From Methanoregula sp. (GTDB lineage: Archaea > Halobacteriota > Methanomicrobia > Methanomicrobiales > Methanospirillaceae): DNA of 51,884 bases. This document shows positions 35,068 through 43,209 of the stretch, piece by piece (positions within the stretch are counted from its first letter, which is position 1; each line of letters opens with the position of its first letter). The stretch covers positions 1-51,884 of the forward strand of contig JAPKXU010000063.1 in the NCBI GenBank assembly GCA_026394655.1, read 5' to 3'. The notes under the pieces were generated by a model that saw only the letters and a program-made list of their open reading frames with translations, ran no database searches and was not told the origin of the DNA. Both the position numbers and the translations under genes were made by a program.

Positions 35068-35923
35068 CCGCGAATTGTTGAAGCTGGTGATGGGGATTGT
35101 CGGGCGGGAGAACTGCCTCGACGATTGCGCCGTGCTGCCATGCGGAGAACAGCAGATGGTGGTAACGACGGACATGCTCCACCAGACCACGGACTTTGTC
35201 ACGGGCATGACCGACTGGCAGATCGGCTGGATGAGTGCTGCGGTGACGCTTTCCGATATTGCGAGCATGGGTGCAGCGCCGAAATACCTGCTCATTGCTG
35301 TCGGTCTCGATAAGTGGGAGCAGATTTCGGGAGTGATGCAGGGCGCCAAAGACTGCTGCACGAAGTTCGGCGCTGCGATCATCGGAGGAGATATCGACCG
35401 GCATGGTGAGCTGACTGTTGTAACTACGGGTCTGGGGCTTGTGGATAAAGAGCATCTTGTCCGGCGCAGCGGAGCGCAGCCGGGTGATCTGGTCTGTCTC
35501 ACCGGCACGCCGGGTCAGGCGCAGGCATGGCTCGAAGGGTTCCTCCAGTACGAGAAGGCGCTATTTGAGCCGCAACCGAGAGTGGAGGAAGGGCAGACAC
35601 TTGCACGCGGCGGTATTACCGCAATGATGGATGACAGTGACGGGATTGCCCTCTCGCTCTATGATCTTTTGAGCGTGAATGACTATGGCTTTGCGATCGA
35701 TTCCTCCACGCTGCCGTTGCCCGCTGGCGTGCCGGGTGAAGGGGCACGCGAGCTTGCACTTTACGGTGGCGGGGATTACGAGTTGCTCTTCACCCTTCCC
35801 CCGGAACGCCACCCGGTGAAGGGAGTGCAGTACACGGTGATCGGCAAGGTCATTCCTGAACGGGTGGTGCTCGTTGATGGCGCTCCCCCGGAACGGCGCG
35901 GTTACCAGCACCGCTGGGGCTAA
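35060..35923 (+). CDS. thiL: Thiamine-monophosphate kinase
   Basis: 287 residues from GTG 35060; the ribosome site AAGGAGG at 35044-35050 supports it. ThiL phosphorylates thiamine-P to thiamine-PP. Signatures include LDDCAVLPCG, VVTTDMLHQTTDF, AAVTLSDIASMGAAPKYLL, IIGGDIDRHGELTVVTTGLG and MDDSDGIALSLYDL. Length is slightly short for the family (about 300-330). It is the third gene of the rio2 operon with an 8-bp overlap. Confidence 0.93.
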   Translation: MDDRELLKLVMGIVGRENCLDDCAVLPCGEQQMVVTTDMLHQTTDFVTGMTDWQIGWMSAAVTLSDIASMGAAPKYLLIAVGLDKWEQISGVMQGAKDCCTKFGAAIIGGDIDRHGELTVVTTGLGLVDKEHLVRRSGAQPGDLVCLTGTPGQAQAWLEGFLQYEKALFEPQPRVEEGQTLARGGITAMMDDSDGIALSLYDLLSVNDYGFAIDSSTLPLPAGVPGEGARELALYGGGDYELLFTLPPERHPVKGVQYTVIGKVIPERVVLVDGAPPERRGYQHRWG

Positions 35924-36012
35924 AATCCCTTTTTGAAGCATAGTGTGGGCGCATTTCTCTAAATACGATAAACAAGAGATATTTTATCATTAAGGTGACA
36001 GGGGGCAATCGT

Positions 36013-36471
36013 ATGGACTCGCTGGAAAGCAAACTGGACCGGCTGACACCCGGGCAACGCAGGGAAGTCGATGACTTTGTCGATTTTCTGCTCCAGCAGT
36101 CTGGCAGCAGTCCGGGTAGTTCAGTGCCCGTGTCCCGTGCACCACCCCTTCAGGCAATTGCTCCCCCCCCGTTTACCGTTGATGATTCTTTTCAGCAGCC
36201 GGAGACACCCCCCCGCAGTGTCCCGGATCTCACACGGGAAACGGGGGCATCTGTACCCCCTTCTGTACCCGCAGTGCCCCCGTCGCCAATACAGGAGATT
36301 ATTGTCGGTAGTGAGGATCTCCTCACCCGTGATTATATGGATTACGGGCGGTTTGACCCGTCGGCGAGGGAACCATCCCCCGCCGATGAAGCAGTAAGGA
36401 ACGTGAAAGAGAAGCTGAGCCGGAAGAATAAAGAGGACCGGACAAATCAGTTGCTCGACTGGGTCGATTAA
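36013..36471 (+). CDS. Hypothetical protein with proline-rich linker
   Basis: 152 residues from ATG 36013. A DUF2281-like N-terminal helix pair (LESKLDRLTPGQRREVDDFVDFLLQQ, read in two segments) is followed by a Pro/Ser-rich linker of about 70 residues and a charged helical tail (ADEAVRNVKEKLSRKNKED). An AT-rich box at about 35979-35988 lies 25-30 bp ahead, suggesting a leaderless message. DUF2281 domains often accompany toxin-antitoxin or membrane-associated proteins, but no partner is present. Confidence 0.65.
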   Translation: MDSLESKLDRLTPGQRREVDDFVDFLLQQSGSSPGSSVPVSRAPPLQAIAPPPFTVDDSFQQPETPPRSVPDLTRETGASVPPSVPAVPPSPIQEIIVGSEDLLTRDYMDYGRFDPSAREPSPADEAVRNVKEKLSRKNKEDRTNQLLDWVD

Positions 36472-36614
36472 AACGAGCAGTAACCCGAGGGATTATCGAT
36501 CCATATAAACCCCCGTCAGAATCGCGAGGGCTCTCCCTGTAGATGCTGGTGCGAACTGCGGTCATGGAAGAAGAGTAGAACCGACCAGAAATCCCCGGTG
36601 ACCGAAATAAACCG

Positions 36615-36655
36615 GTGAATGAAAACGGCGTAAGCCGATTTCGTATGAAATTCAC
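36615..36655. repeat. Nested two-tier hairpin downstream of tRNA-Ala(UGC)
   Basis: Outer stem 36615-36620 with 36650-36655 (six pairs). Inner stem 36621-36629 with 36634-36642 (eight of nine pairs) around a four-base loop. A seven-base spacer is present only on one side (36643-36649). It lies about 30 bp beyond the tRNA's T run, read on the minus strand. The architecture recurs at 42569-42620 and 38509-38559. Confidence 0.5.
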
Positions 36656-36688
36656 ATGAATGTAAACGCGAAAGATATGAAAAAATGA

Positions 36689-36760
36689 TGGACTCGACGG
36701 GATTTGAACCCGTGGCCTTCACGTTGCAAACGTGACGATCTACCCCTGATCTACGAGCCC
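36689..36760 (-). tRNA. tRNA-Ala(UGC)
   Basis: 72 nt cloverleaf. Acceptor GGGCTCG pairs with CGAGTCC and contains G3:U70, the alanine identity pair. The anticodon stem TCACG/CGTGA encloses loop TTTGCAA with anticodon TGC, and the T-arm is complete (GGGTTCAAATCCC). CCA is not encoded. A TTTTTT run follows within 10 bases on the minus strand and should end transcription. Confidence 0.96.
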
Positions 36761-36894
36761 TTACTCATTCGGTTGTGGCATATACTTTTTCTGCACAATC
36801 CATATAGTTGTTACTGATCGGGAGCACCTTTTTTGACGAAAATTTCGGGATCTGGCGGAAATCTGGTATTATCTGGTCATTCCGACGCCGGCGA

Positions 36895-38106
36895 TCATGC
36901 GTTCTTATGCTTATGGTAGATCGTGAAGAGCGTTACCGCTGCCCCGATAATTGCGGTGAAAATGCCGAGCACAGCTGCAATGACACTGGGATTTTCCCAA
37001 AGTGGAGCCGGTGCTGTCGTCACAGTGGCATTGACCGTGACCGGTAATACGACGGTTGGCGTTGGCTGGACCTGCCCATTCTCCCGCGGCGGGAGGGTGC
37101 CAAACGCGGTCATGGTGCCTGTTCCCATCACGTAAATCGTCGTGTCGTAATCATAGTACCCTCCCATCGCCAGTTTCAGCGCATGATTGCCCGGAAGGAT
37201 CGCGGAAAGGTTCGCCGGGGTCGTTCCCCGATAAATGCCATCGATGAAGATGGCAGCTCCCAGCGGGGAAGAATAGACTGACACGTTTCCGAAGATCTGC
37301 ACCGGGAGTTCAGTCATGGTAGTATTCGACGCCAGGGTGAGATTTGCCGTGGTCACGGTGGTGGGGATTGCTGTGGTAATGATGGTGGTTGGCGGAACCG
37401 TGGTGACTGTAGGGCTCATTGGTGCCTGCCCCCGCAGTGCGAGCAGGTGAGTGATGAGGCGTTCGTTTATCCTGTCTGCTTCGGTACTGGTCAGGTAGGG
37501 CTCGATCGATGACGGTGCCCAGACAATCACGTACCCGTTCCCGTATTTCCCGTATGCGAGCGCGGGATTACCGTTGGAAAAACTGATGAGGGTGACTGCG
37601 TCCGGGTTTGCGACAAACTGTGTACGGCTGGTGACCGGGGTGGTGTTCGGGTATTGTGTGCGTAACCCGGAAAAAATGTCCTGCGAGAAAGTGGTGTTCG
37701 GACTGGTCACAGTGATATATGCACTTGCAGGTGCGGTGTCGGCAGTTGATACCGGGAGGCTGGCAGAAAAATTCTGGTAATTGGTATCGGCGAGAACAAG
37801 TATCTTTCCGGAAGCGACAGCATTTTCAATCTGTGCGGTGGTGGTGGGACCAAACGGCTCACCGCCATCGAAAAAGATGACATCGACTGATGTGTTGGTA
37901 TAGCGTAGAATGTTCGTGTCAAGTGCCGCCCCGGAAGTCCCCGGGAGCGAGTACACTACGGTGAAGGTATCACGGTGGAGGGCGGGGTCAAAACCGGCAG
38001 TCCCCCCGTAGACCGCAACATTGATGGCGGCGACTGGCATGATGATGAGCAGTGCAGCTACAATTGCCGTGCCAATTGCTGTCTTGGGAAACATTCGGAT
38101 GGACAT
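36895..38106 (-). CDS. Secreted PEGA-domain membrane-anchored protein
   Basis: 403 residues from ATG 38106 (GGTG seven bases ahead); ATG 38163 is less likely because the added residues are charged and precede a clear signal peptide (TAIGTAIVAALLIIMPVAAI). The N-terminal domain (about 30-245) looks like a ThuA/glutamine-amidotransferase-type fold (VDVIFFDGGEPFG, LVLADTNYQNF, NGYVIVWAPSS). A Thr/Pro linker and a PEGA domain (VYSSPLGAAIFIDGIYRGTTP) follow, then a C-terminal membrane helix (IAAVLGIFTAIIGAAVTLF). A surface protein of unknown role. Confidence 0.82.
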   Translation of the reverse strand: MSIRMFPKTAIGTAIVAALLIIMPVAAINVAVYGGTAGFDPALHRDTFTVVYSLPGTSGAALDTNILRYTNTSVDVIFFDGGEPFGPTTTAQIENAVASGKILVLADTNYQNFSASLPVSTADTAPASAYITVTSPNTTFSQDIFSGLRTQYPNTTPVTSRTQFVANPDAVTLISFSNGNPALAYGKYGNGYVIVWAPSSIEPYLTSTEADRINERLITHLLALRGQAPMSPTVTTVPPTTIITTAIPTTVTTANLTLASNTTMTELPVQIFGNVSVYSSPLGAAIFIDGIYRGTTPANLSAILPGNHALKLAMGGYYDYDTTIYVMGTGTMTAFGTLPPRENGQVQPTPTVVLPVTVNATVTTAPAPLWENPSVIAAVLGIFTAIIGAAVTLFTIYHKHKNA

Positions 38107-38275
38107 TGAAGGCACCAGATCATTAATTCTGTTCCTGCCCTCTTTATTGGTCTTGATTCTCATAAAAGCGATCTCTTGCCCCGGCTCTACGGCGTATGCT
38201 CCCCATGCGAAATGCGCAACATTAAAAACAGTGGCTTCCTAACTTTCCGGTATCCTGCTACGGAAGGATAGTGTT

Positions 38276-38461
38276 ATGGCAAAACTGATCATCGAACCAA
38301 AAAAAGGAAAGGAAGGGCAGATCGACTACATCGTCACGTACCACGATCCGAAGAGCGACAATCAGTTCATGGTCACGACAACCCCAGACATCGAGGAAGC
38401 CATCCGGCGACTAAAGGAAACGCTGGAGAACGAAGTGCTGGCGATGCAGCAGAAGAAGTGA
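38276..38461 (+). CDS. Small conserved hypothetical protein (61 aa)
   Basis: Starts MAKLIIEPKKGKEGQIDYIV, one beta sheet segment followed by a helix (DIEEAIRRLKETLENEV). AAGGA lies about nine bases before the ATG. No cysteine or membrane segment. Base composition and codon use match its neighbours, so it looks like a real gene; no function can be assigned. Confidence 0.65.
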   Translation: MAKLIIEPKKGKEGQIDYIVTYHDPKSDNQFMVTTTPDIEEAIRRLKETLENEVLAMQQKK

Positions 38462-38900
38462 GAACTGGATTTTTTTATGAAATTGCTGTGAGGCATTATC
38501 ATCACGTAAGCTTGCGACGCTATCGGCTCATCGGCGGTTGGTATGAAAGCCGGCAAGCTGGTTTTCATCATGTTTTTTTGGGGGGGTCAGGAATAGGGAA
38601 TCAACGGTTTCTATGAAAACCACTCTGCGTTTTTTGTGTCTTTCGCATGCGCACGGATACGCGTTCATGTGCATTTTTAAGAATCACACTGTCCCCTTTT
38701 AGTGACTGTTCTGGCTGGCGCCCGGTACCCTGACCGCGATGAAAAGGGGACGTACTGGAAATTTTTTCCGGAAGTAATTTTCGTAATATGGTACCAAACC
38801 GGTGCTGATGCACAACGTCAGGATTGTGACACTCATATCGGGCTTTTACCGATAGAAGGACAGATTGGCATCTGTGGTGTCAATAAAAGAAAACTGAAAA
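38462..38900. other. 439-bp intergenic region with several structured elements
   Basis: Contains the compound hairpin at 38509-38559, a short GGTTT/AAAACC dyad around 38608-38623, and alternating purine-pyrimidine tracts at 38644-38673 ending in TTTTT. The 81-codon frame at 38702-38947 runs into the tRNA gene and is not convincing as protein. Confidence 0.5.
38509..38559 (+). ncRNA. Compound hairpin RNA candidate with downstream T run
   Basis: AGCTTGC (38509-38515) pairs with GCAAGCT (38553-38559). CGGCT (38524-38528) pairs with AGCCG (38548-38552), directly stacked on the outer stem on the 3' side while an eight-base bulge separates them on the 5' side. A run of seven T follows at 38573-38579. 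It may be the terminator of the 61-residue gene or an independent small RNA. Confidence 0.4.
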
Positions 38901-38972
38901 TGGACCCGGCGGGAATTGAACCCGCGGCCTTTACGTTGCGAACGTAACGATCTACCCCTGATCTACGAGCCC
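38901..38972 (-). tRNA. tRNA-Ala(CGC)
   Basis: 72 nt. Acceptor GGGCTCG with CGGGTCC, again with G3:U70; anticodon loop TTCGCAA gives CGC. The D-arm (TAGATCAGGGGTAGATC) is identical to that of the tRNA-Ala(UGC) 2.2 kb away on the same strand. CCA not encoded. It lies 15 bp after the tfb stop on the same strand, so processing from the tfb mRNA is possible. Confidence 0.96.
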
Positions 38973-38987
38973 GAAAAATGGATTATT

Positions 38988-39992
38988 TTAAAGAATAATC
39001 TCGATATCTAATTTTTCAGCCAGTTCCTTATATCTGTTCCTGATGGTGACTTCCGTGACACCTGCCACCTCTGCCACCTCGCGCTGGGTGCGCCGTTCTC
39101 CACCGAGAATTGACGAGATGTAAATGGCGGCTGCTGCGACGCCGGTTGGTCCCCTGCCACTTGTTAATTCGCGCTCTCCCGCCTGCCGAAGGATCTCAAC
39201 CGCGCGGCTCTGAACTTCGCCTTTGAGCGTGAGCCCGGAGCAGAAGCGCGGGACGTAATCGATCGGGGATGTCGGGAGGAGCTTCAAGCCCAGTTCACGG
39301 GAGATAAACCGGTATGTCCTGCCGATCTCCTTTCTGGAGACACGGGACACTTCAGCGATCTCATCTAATGTACGCGGCACGCTGCACTGCCGGCATGCGG
39401 CATAGAGTGCTGCGGCGGCGACTCCTTCGATACTCCTGCCGCGGATCAGGTTCTTGTCCACTGCATCCCGGTACACCACTGCCGCAGTCTCCCGGACGTT
39501 TCTTGGCAGACCAAGTGCTGATGCCATCCGGTCCAGTTCCGAAAGGGCGAACGCAAGGTTGCGTTCCGTCGCGTTGCTCACGCGGATACGGCGCTGCCAC
39601 TTGCGAAGACGATAGAGCTGGGCGCGATTCTTGGATGAAATCGCCCTGCCGTATGAGTCGCGGTTGCGCCAGTCGATCATTGTTGACAGTCCCTTGTCGT
39701 GGATCGTAAAGGTCATCGGGGCGCCGACACGTGAGCGTTTCATGCGTTGATCGTGGTCGAATGCACGCCACTCCGGACCCCGGTCGATGAAATCATCATC
39801 GATCACAAGTCCGCATCCCTGGCAGACCAGTTCTGCACGTTCGTAATCGTGAACGAGTTGTCGCCCGCCGCACTCCGGACAAACCGTCTCCGTGTGGTTC
39901 TCGGCTTTCTTCTCGTGCTCTTTCACTTTCGTGCGTGACTTGAGCGCTTCCCTCTCATTCTGAAGGACTTTTAACTTCTCAACTTCCTGCAT
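38988..39992 (-). CDS. tfb: Transcription initiation factor TFB
   Basis: 334 residues from ATG 39992, with GGTG eight bases ahead; ATG 39998 abuts that site. A charged N-terminal helix precedes the zinc ribbon [21 protein letters not shown] (about 37-60), the B-finger GPEWRAFD, and two cyclin folds with direct-repeat ends ([54 protein letters not shown], read in parts). It recruits RNA polymerase to TBP-bound promoters. Downstream of gar1 on the same strand, the usual euryarchaeal pairing. Confidence 0.97.
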   Translation of the reverse strand: MQEVEKLKVLQNEREALKSRTKVKEHEKKAENHTETVCPECGGRQLVHDYERAELVCQGCGLVIDDDFIDRGPEWRAFDHDQRMKRSRVGAPMTFTIHDKGLSTMIDWRNRDSYGRAISSKNRAQLYRLRKWQRRIRVSNATERNLAFALSELDRMASALGLPRNVRETAAVVYRDAVDKNLIRGRSIEGVAAAALYAACRQCSVPRTLDEIAEVSRVSRKEIGRTYRFISRELGLKLLPTSPIDYVPRFCSGLTLKGEVQSRAVEILRQAGERELTSGRGPTGVAAAAIYISSILGGERRTQREVAEVAGVTEVTIRNRYKELAEKLDIEIIL

Positions 39993-40060
39993 CCACATTC
40001 ACCAAATTTGTAAAATGATGTTCTCTCTTGTTTGCACCCAGACATCGATGGAGTTGTATG

Positions 40061-40285
40061 TTATCTCGCGAAGAGTTTCTCGTTCGGCAGAACGCCGCAT
40101 GAACCCCCACAGAGAACGAGAGCATACGGGTTTTTTACGTTCCCAAAGACGTCCATGATCTTCCCCACCGGTCTCATCCGCCGATCGGTCACTTCGCTGT
40201 ATAATCCCGGCAGCTGGGCGGCATCTACCTGTATGACAAGCATCCGGCTTCCAAAGGTGCTCATCGCTCGACCAACAACCTTCAC
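40061..40285 (-). CDS. gar1: H/ACA RNP protein Gar1
   Basis: 74 residues from GTG 40285 with GGAG eight bases ahead. The six-stranded Gar1 barrel is recognisable in SRMLVIQVDAAQLPGLYSEV and RPVGKIMDVFGNVKNPYALV (read in parts). Gar1 binds Cbf5 in box H/ACA particles that guide rRNA pseudouridylation. It precedes tfb by 62 bp in a conserved operon. Confidence 0.9.
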   Translation of the reverse strand: MKVVGRAMSTFGSRMLVIQVDAAQLPGLYSEVTDRRMRPVGKIMDVFGNVKNPYALVLCGGSCGVLPNEKLFAR

Positions 40286-40309
40286 ACAACAACTCCGAAG
40301 ATATCTGAC

Positions 40310-40325
40310 ACTAAATTAATTTAGT
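40310..40325. promoter_or_regulatory. Perfect 16-bp palindrome in the gar1-tfb promoter
   Basis: ACTAAATTAATTTAGT reads identically on both strands. On the minus strand it lies between a box-A-like TATATATAG (about 40328-40337) and the gar1 GTG, overlapping the expected transcript start. It may itself contain the TATA element or be an operator. Confidence 0.45.
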
Positions 40326-40385
40326 AATCTATATATGTGAAACCTTACGGTACTTAAACCTTGTGTGAAAATTTATATAGAAATA

Positions 40386-41039
40386 TCAGGAACCGAGGAA
40401 CTGGTCAATATTTAAAGATATTACGCGGGTGCATTCAGCATCGGTTAGTCCCGCCCCTCTTCCAATCAAAAATTTCGCGCGCTCATCCAGTAAATCATGG
40501 GGAGCATGTGCATCTGAGTCTATCACCAACTGGCATGACGTTTCACGTGCCACCAGAGCCACATGCCCATTCGTACGGTTGTGCCCACCACGCGACGTGA
40601 GTTCGAGTGCGACTCCGTTCTTCGCAGCGAGTCGTGCATCCTCAAGCGTGATAAGCCCGGGATGGGCGAGCACATCCACATCCCGGCAGGTACAGGCAGC
40701 ATGGTTCGTCCCGGCGGCCACTGGTTCGACCGGAGTTTCGCCATGCACGATGACAATGTCCGCCCCCGCATTTTTTGCCCGTTTGGCGAGCCCGGAGATC
40801 TGGGTAGGTGGCACATGGGTGATCTCTACCCCGCACAGGAGCCGGACACCGAAGAGCTGTGCCGATTCCTTCACTTCGAGCAGGGTTGCGACGACAGAGG
40901 TGATATTCGAAGCATCCACATGATCGGTGATCGCGACGGTGGTGTATCCCAGCACCGCCATCCGGCGCACCAGTTCGGTAGGAAGCATCTCGCCATCAGA
41001 CAAGATCGAATGGGTGTGCAGGTCGTACATGCCGCTCAC
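40386..41039 (-). CDS. PHP-domain phosphoesterase (histidinol-phosphatase-like)
   Basis: 217 residues from GTG 41039, which overlaps the SRP19 stop (GTGA) and has GGAGGTGA just ahead; ATG 41030 is the alternative. Metal-binding motifs of the PHP fold are in order: YDLHTHSILSDG, VAITDHVD, LLCGVEITH, VIVHGE, DVLAHPG and VIDSDAHAPHD. The substrate is not determined; COG1387-type members include histidinol phosphatases. RNase P subunit Rpp30 shares the fold but lacks these histidines, so it is not that. Confidence 0.85.
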   Translation of the reverse strand: MSGMYDLHTHSILSDGEMLPTELVRRMAVLGYTTVAITDHVDASNITSVVATLLEVKESAQLFGVRLLCGVEITHVPPTQISGLAKRAKNAGADIVIVHGETPVEPVAAGTNHAACTCRDVDVLAHPGLITLEDARLAAKNGVALELTSRGGHNRTNGHVALVARETSCQLVIDSDAHAPHDLLDERAKFLIGRGAGLTDAECTRVISLNIDQFLGS

Positions 41040-41320
41040 CGTTTCACCTCCAGTTTGTGTGCTACTTTCTTTATGAGCGCTTCTTTGGACTCGTGCCATT
41101 CAGCAATGACGCGCCCCTCACGCCGTGCCCAGTGTGCCGGGTGGTGATGCACCTCAACCCTGAACTTCACGTTCGAGCGTTTCAGTGCGCGTTCGATATC
41201 ACTCAAAACCGGACCCTTCGCGCCAAGCGGGATGGAAACCCTTCGCCCAGCCTTCCGGGAAAGAGACGCGTTGAAGTAACACGGATACAGGATGCACTCG
41301 CCTTTTGTGCCTTTCACCAT
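41036..41320 (-). CDS. srp19: Signal recognition particle protein SRP19
   Basis: 94 residues, the archaeal length. CILYPCYFNASLSRKAGRRV and the C-terminal basic helix (ESKEALIKKVAHKLEVKR) are SRP19 signatures. It binds helices 6 and 8 of SRP RNA and prepares the SRP54 site. First gene of the unit with the PHP protein, apparently leaderless: the TATA element shared with hypB lies 27 bp upstream. Confidence 0.93.
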   Translation of the reverse strand: MVKGTKGECILYPCYFNASLSRKAGRRVSIPLGAKGPVLSDIERALKRSNVKFRVEVHHHPAHWARREGRVIAEWHESKEALIKKVAHKLEVKR

Positions 41321-41343
41321 TGCGAAAAGGTTTGTGGGTCAAG

Positions 41344-41351
41344 GTATAAAC
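41344..41351. promoter_or_regulatory. Shared bidirectional TATA box between srp19 and hypB
   Basis: GTATAAAC reads as GTTTATAC on the other strand. Its centre is about 27 bp from the srp19 ATG at 41320 and about 27 bp from the hypB ATG at 41375. The whole gap between the genes is 54 bp and no other AT-rich box is present. Confidence 0.5.
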
Positions 41352-41374
41352 AGTGTCCGCTCCCACCTTGTATT

Positions 41375-42022
41375 ATGCACCATATCGACGTCAGGATCGA
41401 GAAGGATGTATACGACGTCAACAACGCGATTGCCGAAGCGAACGCACGGCACTTAAAAGACCACAGAGTACGGGCGTTTGACCTGCTTGGCGCTATCGGA
41501 TCCGGGAAGACTGCACTCATCGAACGTCTCGTTCCGCTTTTAGTAAAAAAAGGATTGAAGGCGGGAGCGATTGCCGGGGATGTGTACGGAGATGACGATT
41601 TCAAACGGATCGTAGCGCTGGGCATCCCAGCATATAACGCGAATACTGGTAAGGAGTGTCACCTTGATGCCCATCTGGTCGAGCACGCGATTGATCATCT
41701 CCCGCTGGATGCAATCGATCTGCTCTTCATTGAGAACGTGGGCAATATGGTCTGCCCGACTGATTTCCGGCTCGGGGCGGAGAAACGAGTAGTGATCGTC
41801 AGTTCCACTGAAGGTGATGACGTAGTCAACAAGCACCCGATGATGTTCCGGGACTGCACAATTGGCGTGATCAACAAGGTGGATCTTGCACCGTTTGTCG
41901 GGGCAAATCTCAACCGGATGGAGACCGATATCCACCGGTACAACCCGCAGATGCCGGTCTTTAAGACCAACATGAAGACCGGTGACGGTGTTGCAGCACT
42001 GCTCGATGCCATCCTCACATGA
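41375..42022 (+). CDS. hypB: Hydrogenase nickel-incorporation GTPase HypB
   Basis: 215 residues from ATG 41375. P-loop GAIGSGKTAL, AGDVYGDDD, IENVGNMVCP with the metal-site cysteine, NTGKECHLDAHLV (Cys-His pair for nickel/zinc), and GVINKVDL base specificity. No N-terminal His-rich stretch. It delivers Ni2+ with HypA to [NiFe] hydrogenases such as the F420-reducing enzymes. hypA is not in the window. Confidence 0.95.
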   Translation: MHHIDVRIEKDVYDVNNAIAEANARHLKDHRVRAFDLLGAIGSGKTALIERLVPLLVKKGLKAGAIAGDVYGDDDFKRIVALGIPAYNANTGKECHLDAHLVEHAIDHLPLDAIDLLFIENVGNMVCPTDFRLGAEKRVVIVSSTEGDDVVNKHPMMFRDCTIGVINKVDLAPFVGANLNRMETDIHRYNPQMPVFKTNMKTGDGVAALLDAILT

Positions 42023-42125
42023 CCCGTACGCTGTCGGGAAATACTATAAATAATCCTGAAAGGAATATATAGAGCACCACTCTGGGACGGATTCCCGGAA
42101 TATATCATAAGGATTATGTGATACC

Positions 42126-42503
42126 ATGCTCTGGCAGGGAGAATCAGTACGAAAGGTAACCGGCGGCAGGCGCAGACCTGCTGCGGGAAAGCGGAGATCG
42201 GAGATCGGGTCTGCACCAGCGGATACGCACATTGGTGAGGACCGGAGAAAAGTTGTCCGCACGGTTGGCGGAAACACGAAAGTCCGCTCGATGCGTGCAG
42301 CGTTTGCCAACGTAACGAATCTTGCGAATGGTGAGACAAAGAAGGTTAAGATTGAGAATGTTGATGCGAACAGCGCAAACCCGAACTATGTTCGTCGAAA
42401 CCTGCTCACGAAAGGCGCCATTGTCAAGACCGAGATTGGACGCGCCCGTATTATGAGCCGTCCAGGTCAGGATGGCGTAATAAACGCGGTATTAGTCGAA
42501 TAA
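42126..42503 (+). CDS. rps8e: Ribosomal protein S8e
   Basis: 125 residues, archaeal length. MLWQGESVRKVTGGRRRPAA is the typical N-terminus, with VRTVGGNTKVRSMRA and TKGAIVKTEIGRARIMSRPGQDG further on. A component of the small ribosomal subunit. GTGAT eight bases ahead is the ribosome site. A hairpin terminator follows. Confidence 0.95.
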   Translation: MLWQGESVRKVTGGRRRPAAGKRRSEIGSAPADTHIGEDRRKVVRTVGGNTKVRSMRAAFANVTNLANGETKKVKIENVDANSANPNYVRRNLLTKGAIVKTEIGRARIMSRPGQDGVINAVLVE

Positions 42504-42533
42504 TTTTTTTATTAAAATGGCTTTCGCCATTTT
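42504..42533 (+). terminator. Terminator hairpin after rps8e
   Basis: A TTTTTTT run (42504-42510) is followed by AAAATGGC paired perfectly with GCCATTTT (arms 42514-42521 and 42526-42533, loop TTTC). Euryarchaeal termination depends mainly on the T run. Confidence 0.6.
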
Positions 42534-42568
42534 CATTCCCGTATTTTTATGCCGTTGGCGGCTCTTTA

Positions 42569-42620
42569 CCGGTTTACACAAAAGTCGGCAATCCGACTTT
42601 TTTAGTTTAGTGTGAACCGG
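42569..42620 (+). repeat. Nested two-tier hairpin with T run
   Basis: Outer arms CCGGTTTACAC and GTGTGAACCGG (11 pairs with one G:U) enclose AAAAGTCGG and CCGACTTTT (nine perfect pairs, four-base loop). An eight-base spacer lies on one side only (42602-42609). TTTTTT at 42597-42602 overlaps the inner arm. It lies between rps8e and the 42787 gene and may serve as a second terminator or a mobile-repeat remnant. Confidence 0.55.
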
Positions 42621-42786
42621 CATGGGTTATCACGGGGGTATTCTTTTTTATCCCGTCACAAGACCGCGAATCAACAGTTTGATCTCAAACAGACCTGTTT
42701 ATCCTACACGCGGGGGTCTTTGTCCTGTTTGAATCCCGAAGGGTACCATGTACTTTTTTCTCTTAAGAGTGCTACATAGAATAACT

Positions 42787-43209
42787 ATGCGAAGGATCTA
42801 TTATCGTTTCCCGCAGCGGGTGGATCTCTCGTTTGCAATGGGAATGCCGTTTTTAGAGACCCTGAACTACATCGCGGATCTTGACCGGCAGGAGACCACG
42901 AAGACGACCGGGACGGAACTCGTGAAAGTGAAGACGACCGTCGCAATCGCGGTTGACCGTGCAACCTTTGGTGACATCACCCGTGACATCCTGCGTCCCG
43001 GGGTCATCACCGAGGCGGCGGATCTCCAAGTGTCGGTTCTCGCGCTGGCACTGCGTGGCGGAGGCAAGGTCCCGATAGCAAACGATATCTTCTATCTCCG
43101 GCTTACTGACCGTGGTACGAGGACGGATATTGATATTGCAAAGGAAGGCGGCGCACCGGGACTGGATGCACTCGACTTGAAAAATATCCTGCTTGGTACC
43201 TCAAAGTGA
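42787..43209 (+). CDS. Conserved hypothetical protein coupled to DUF2240
   Basis: 140 residues from ATG 42787. Alpha/beta composition with a central KTTVAIAVDRATFGDITRDI and a basic strand LALRGGGKVPIANDIFYLRL. It looks soluble. The stop overlaps the GTG of the DUF2240 gene (GTGA). Not recognised; the pairing suggests a role with DUF2240, whose function is also unknown. Confidence 0.65.
   Translation: MRRIYYRFPQRVDLSFAMGMPFLETLNYIADLDRQETTKTTGTELVKVKTTVAIAVDRATFGDITRDILRPGVITEAADLQVSVLALALRGGGKVPIANDIFYLRLTDRGTRTDIDIAKEGGAPGLDALDLKNILLGTSK

Noticed and set aside
38702-38947. 81-codon frame ahead of tRNA-Ala(CGC)
   Set aside because: It runs into the antisense of the tRNA gene, has no ribosome site, and its composition is not protein-like.
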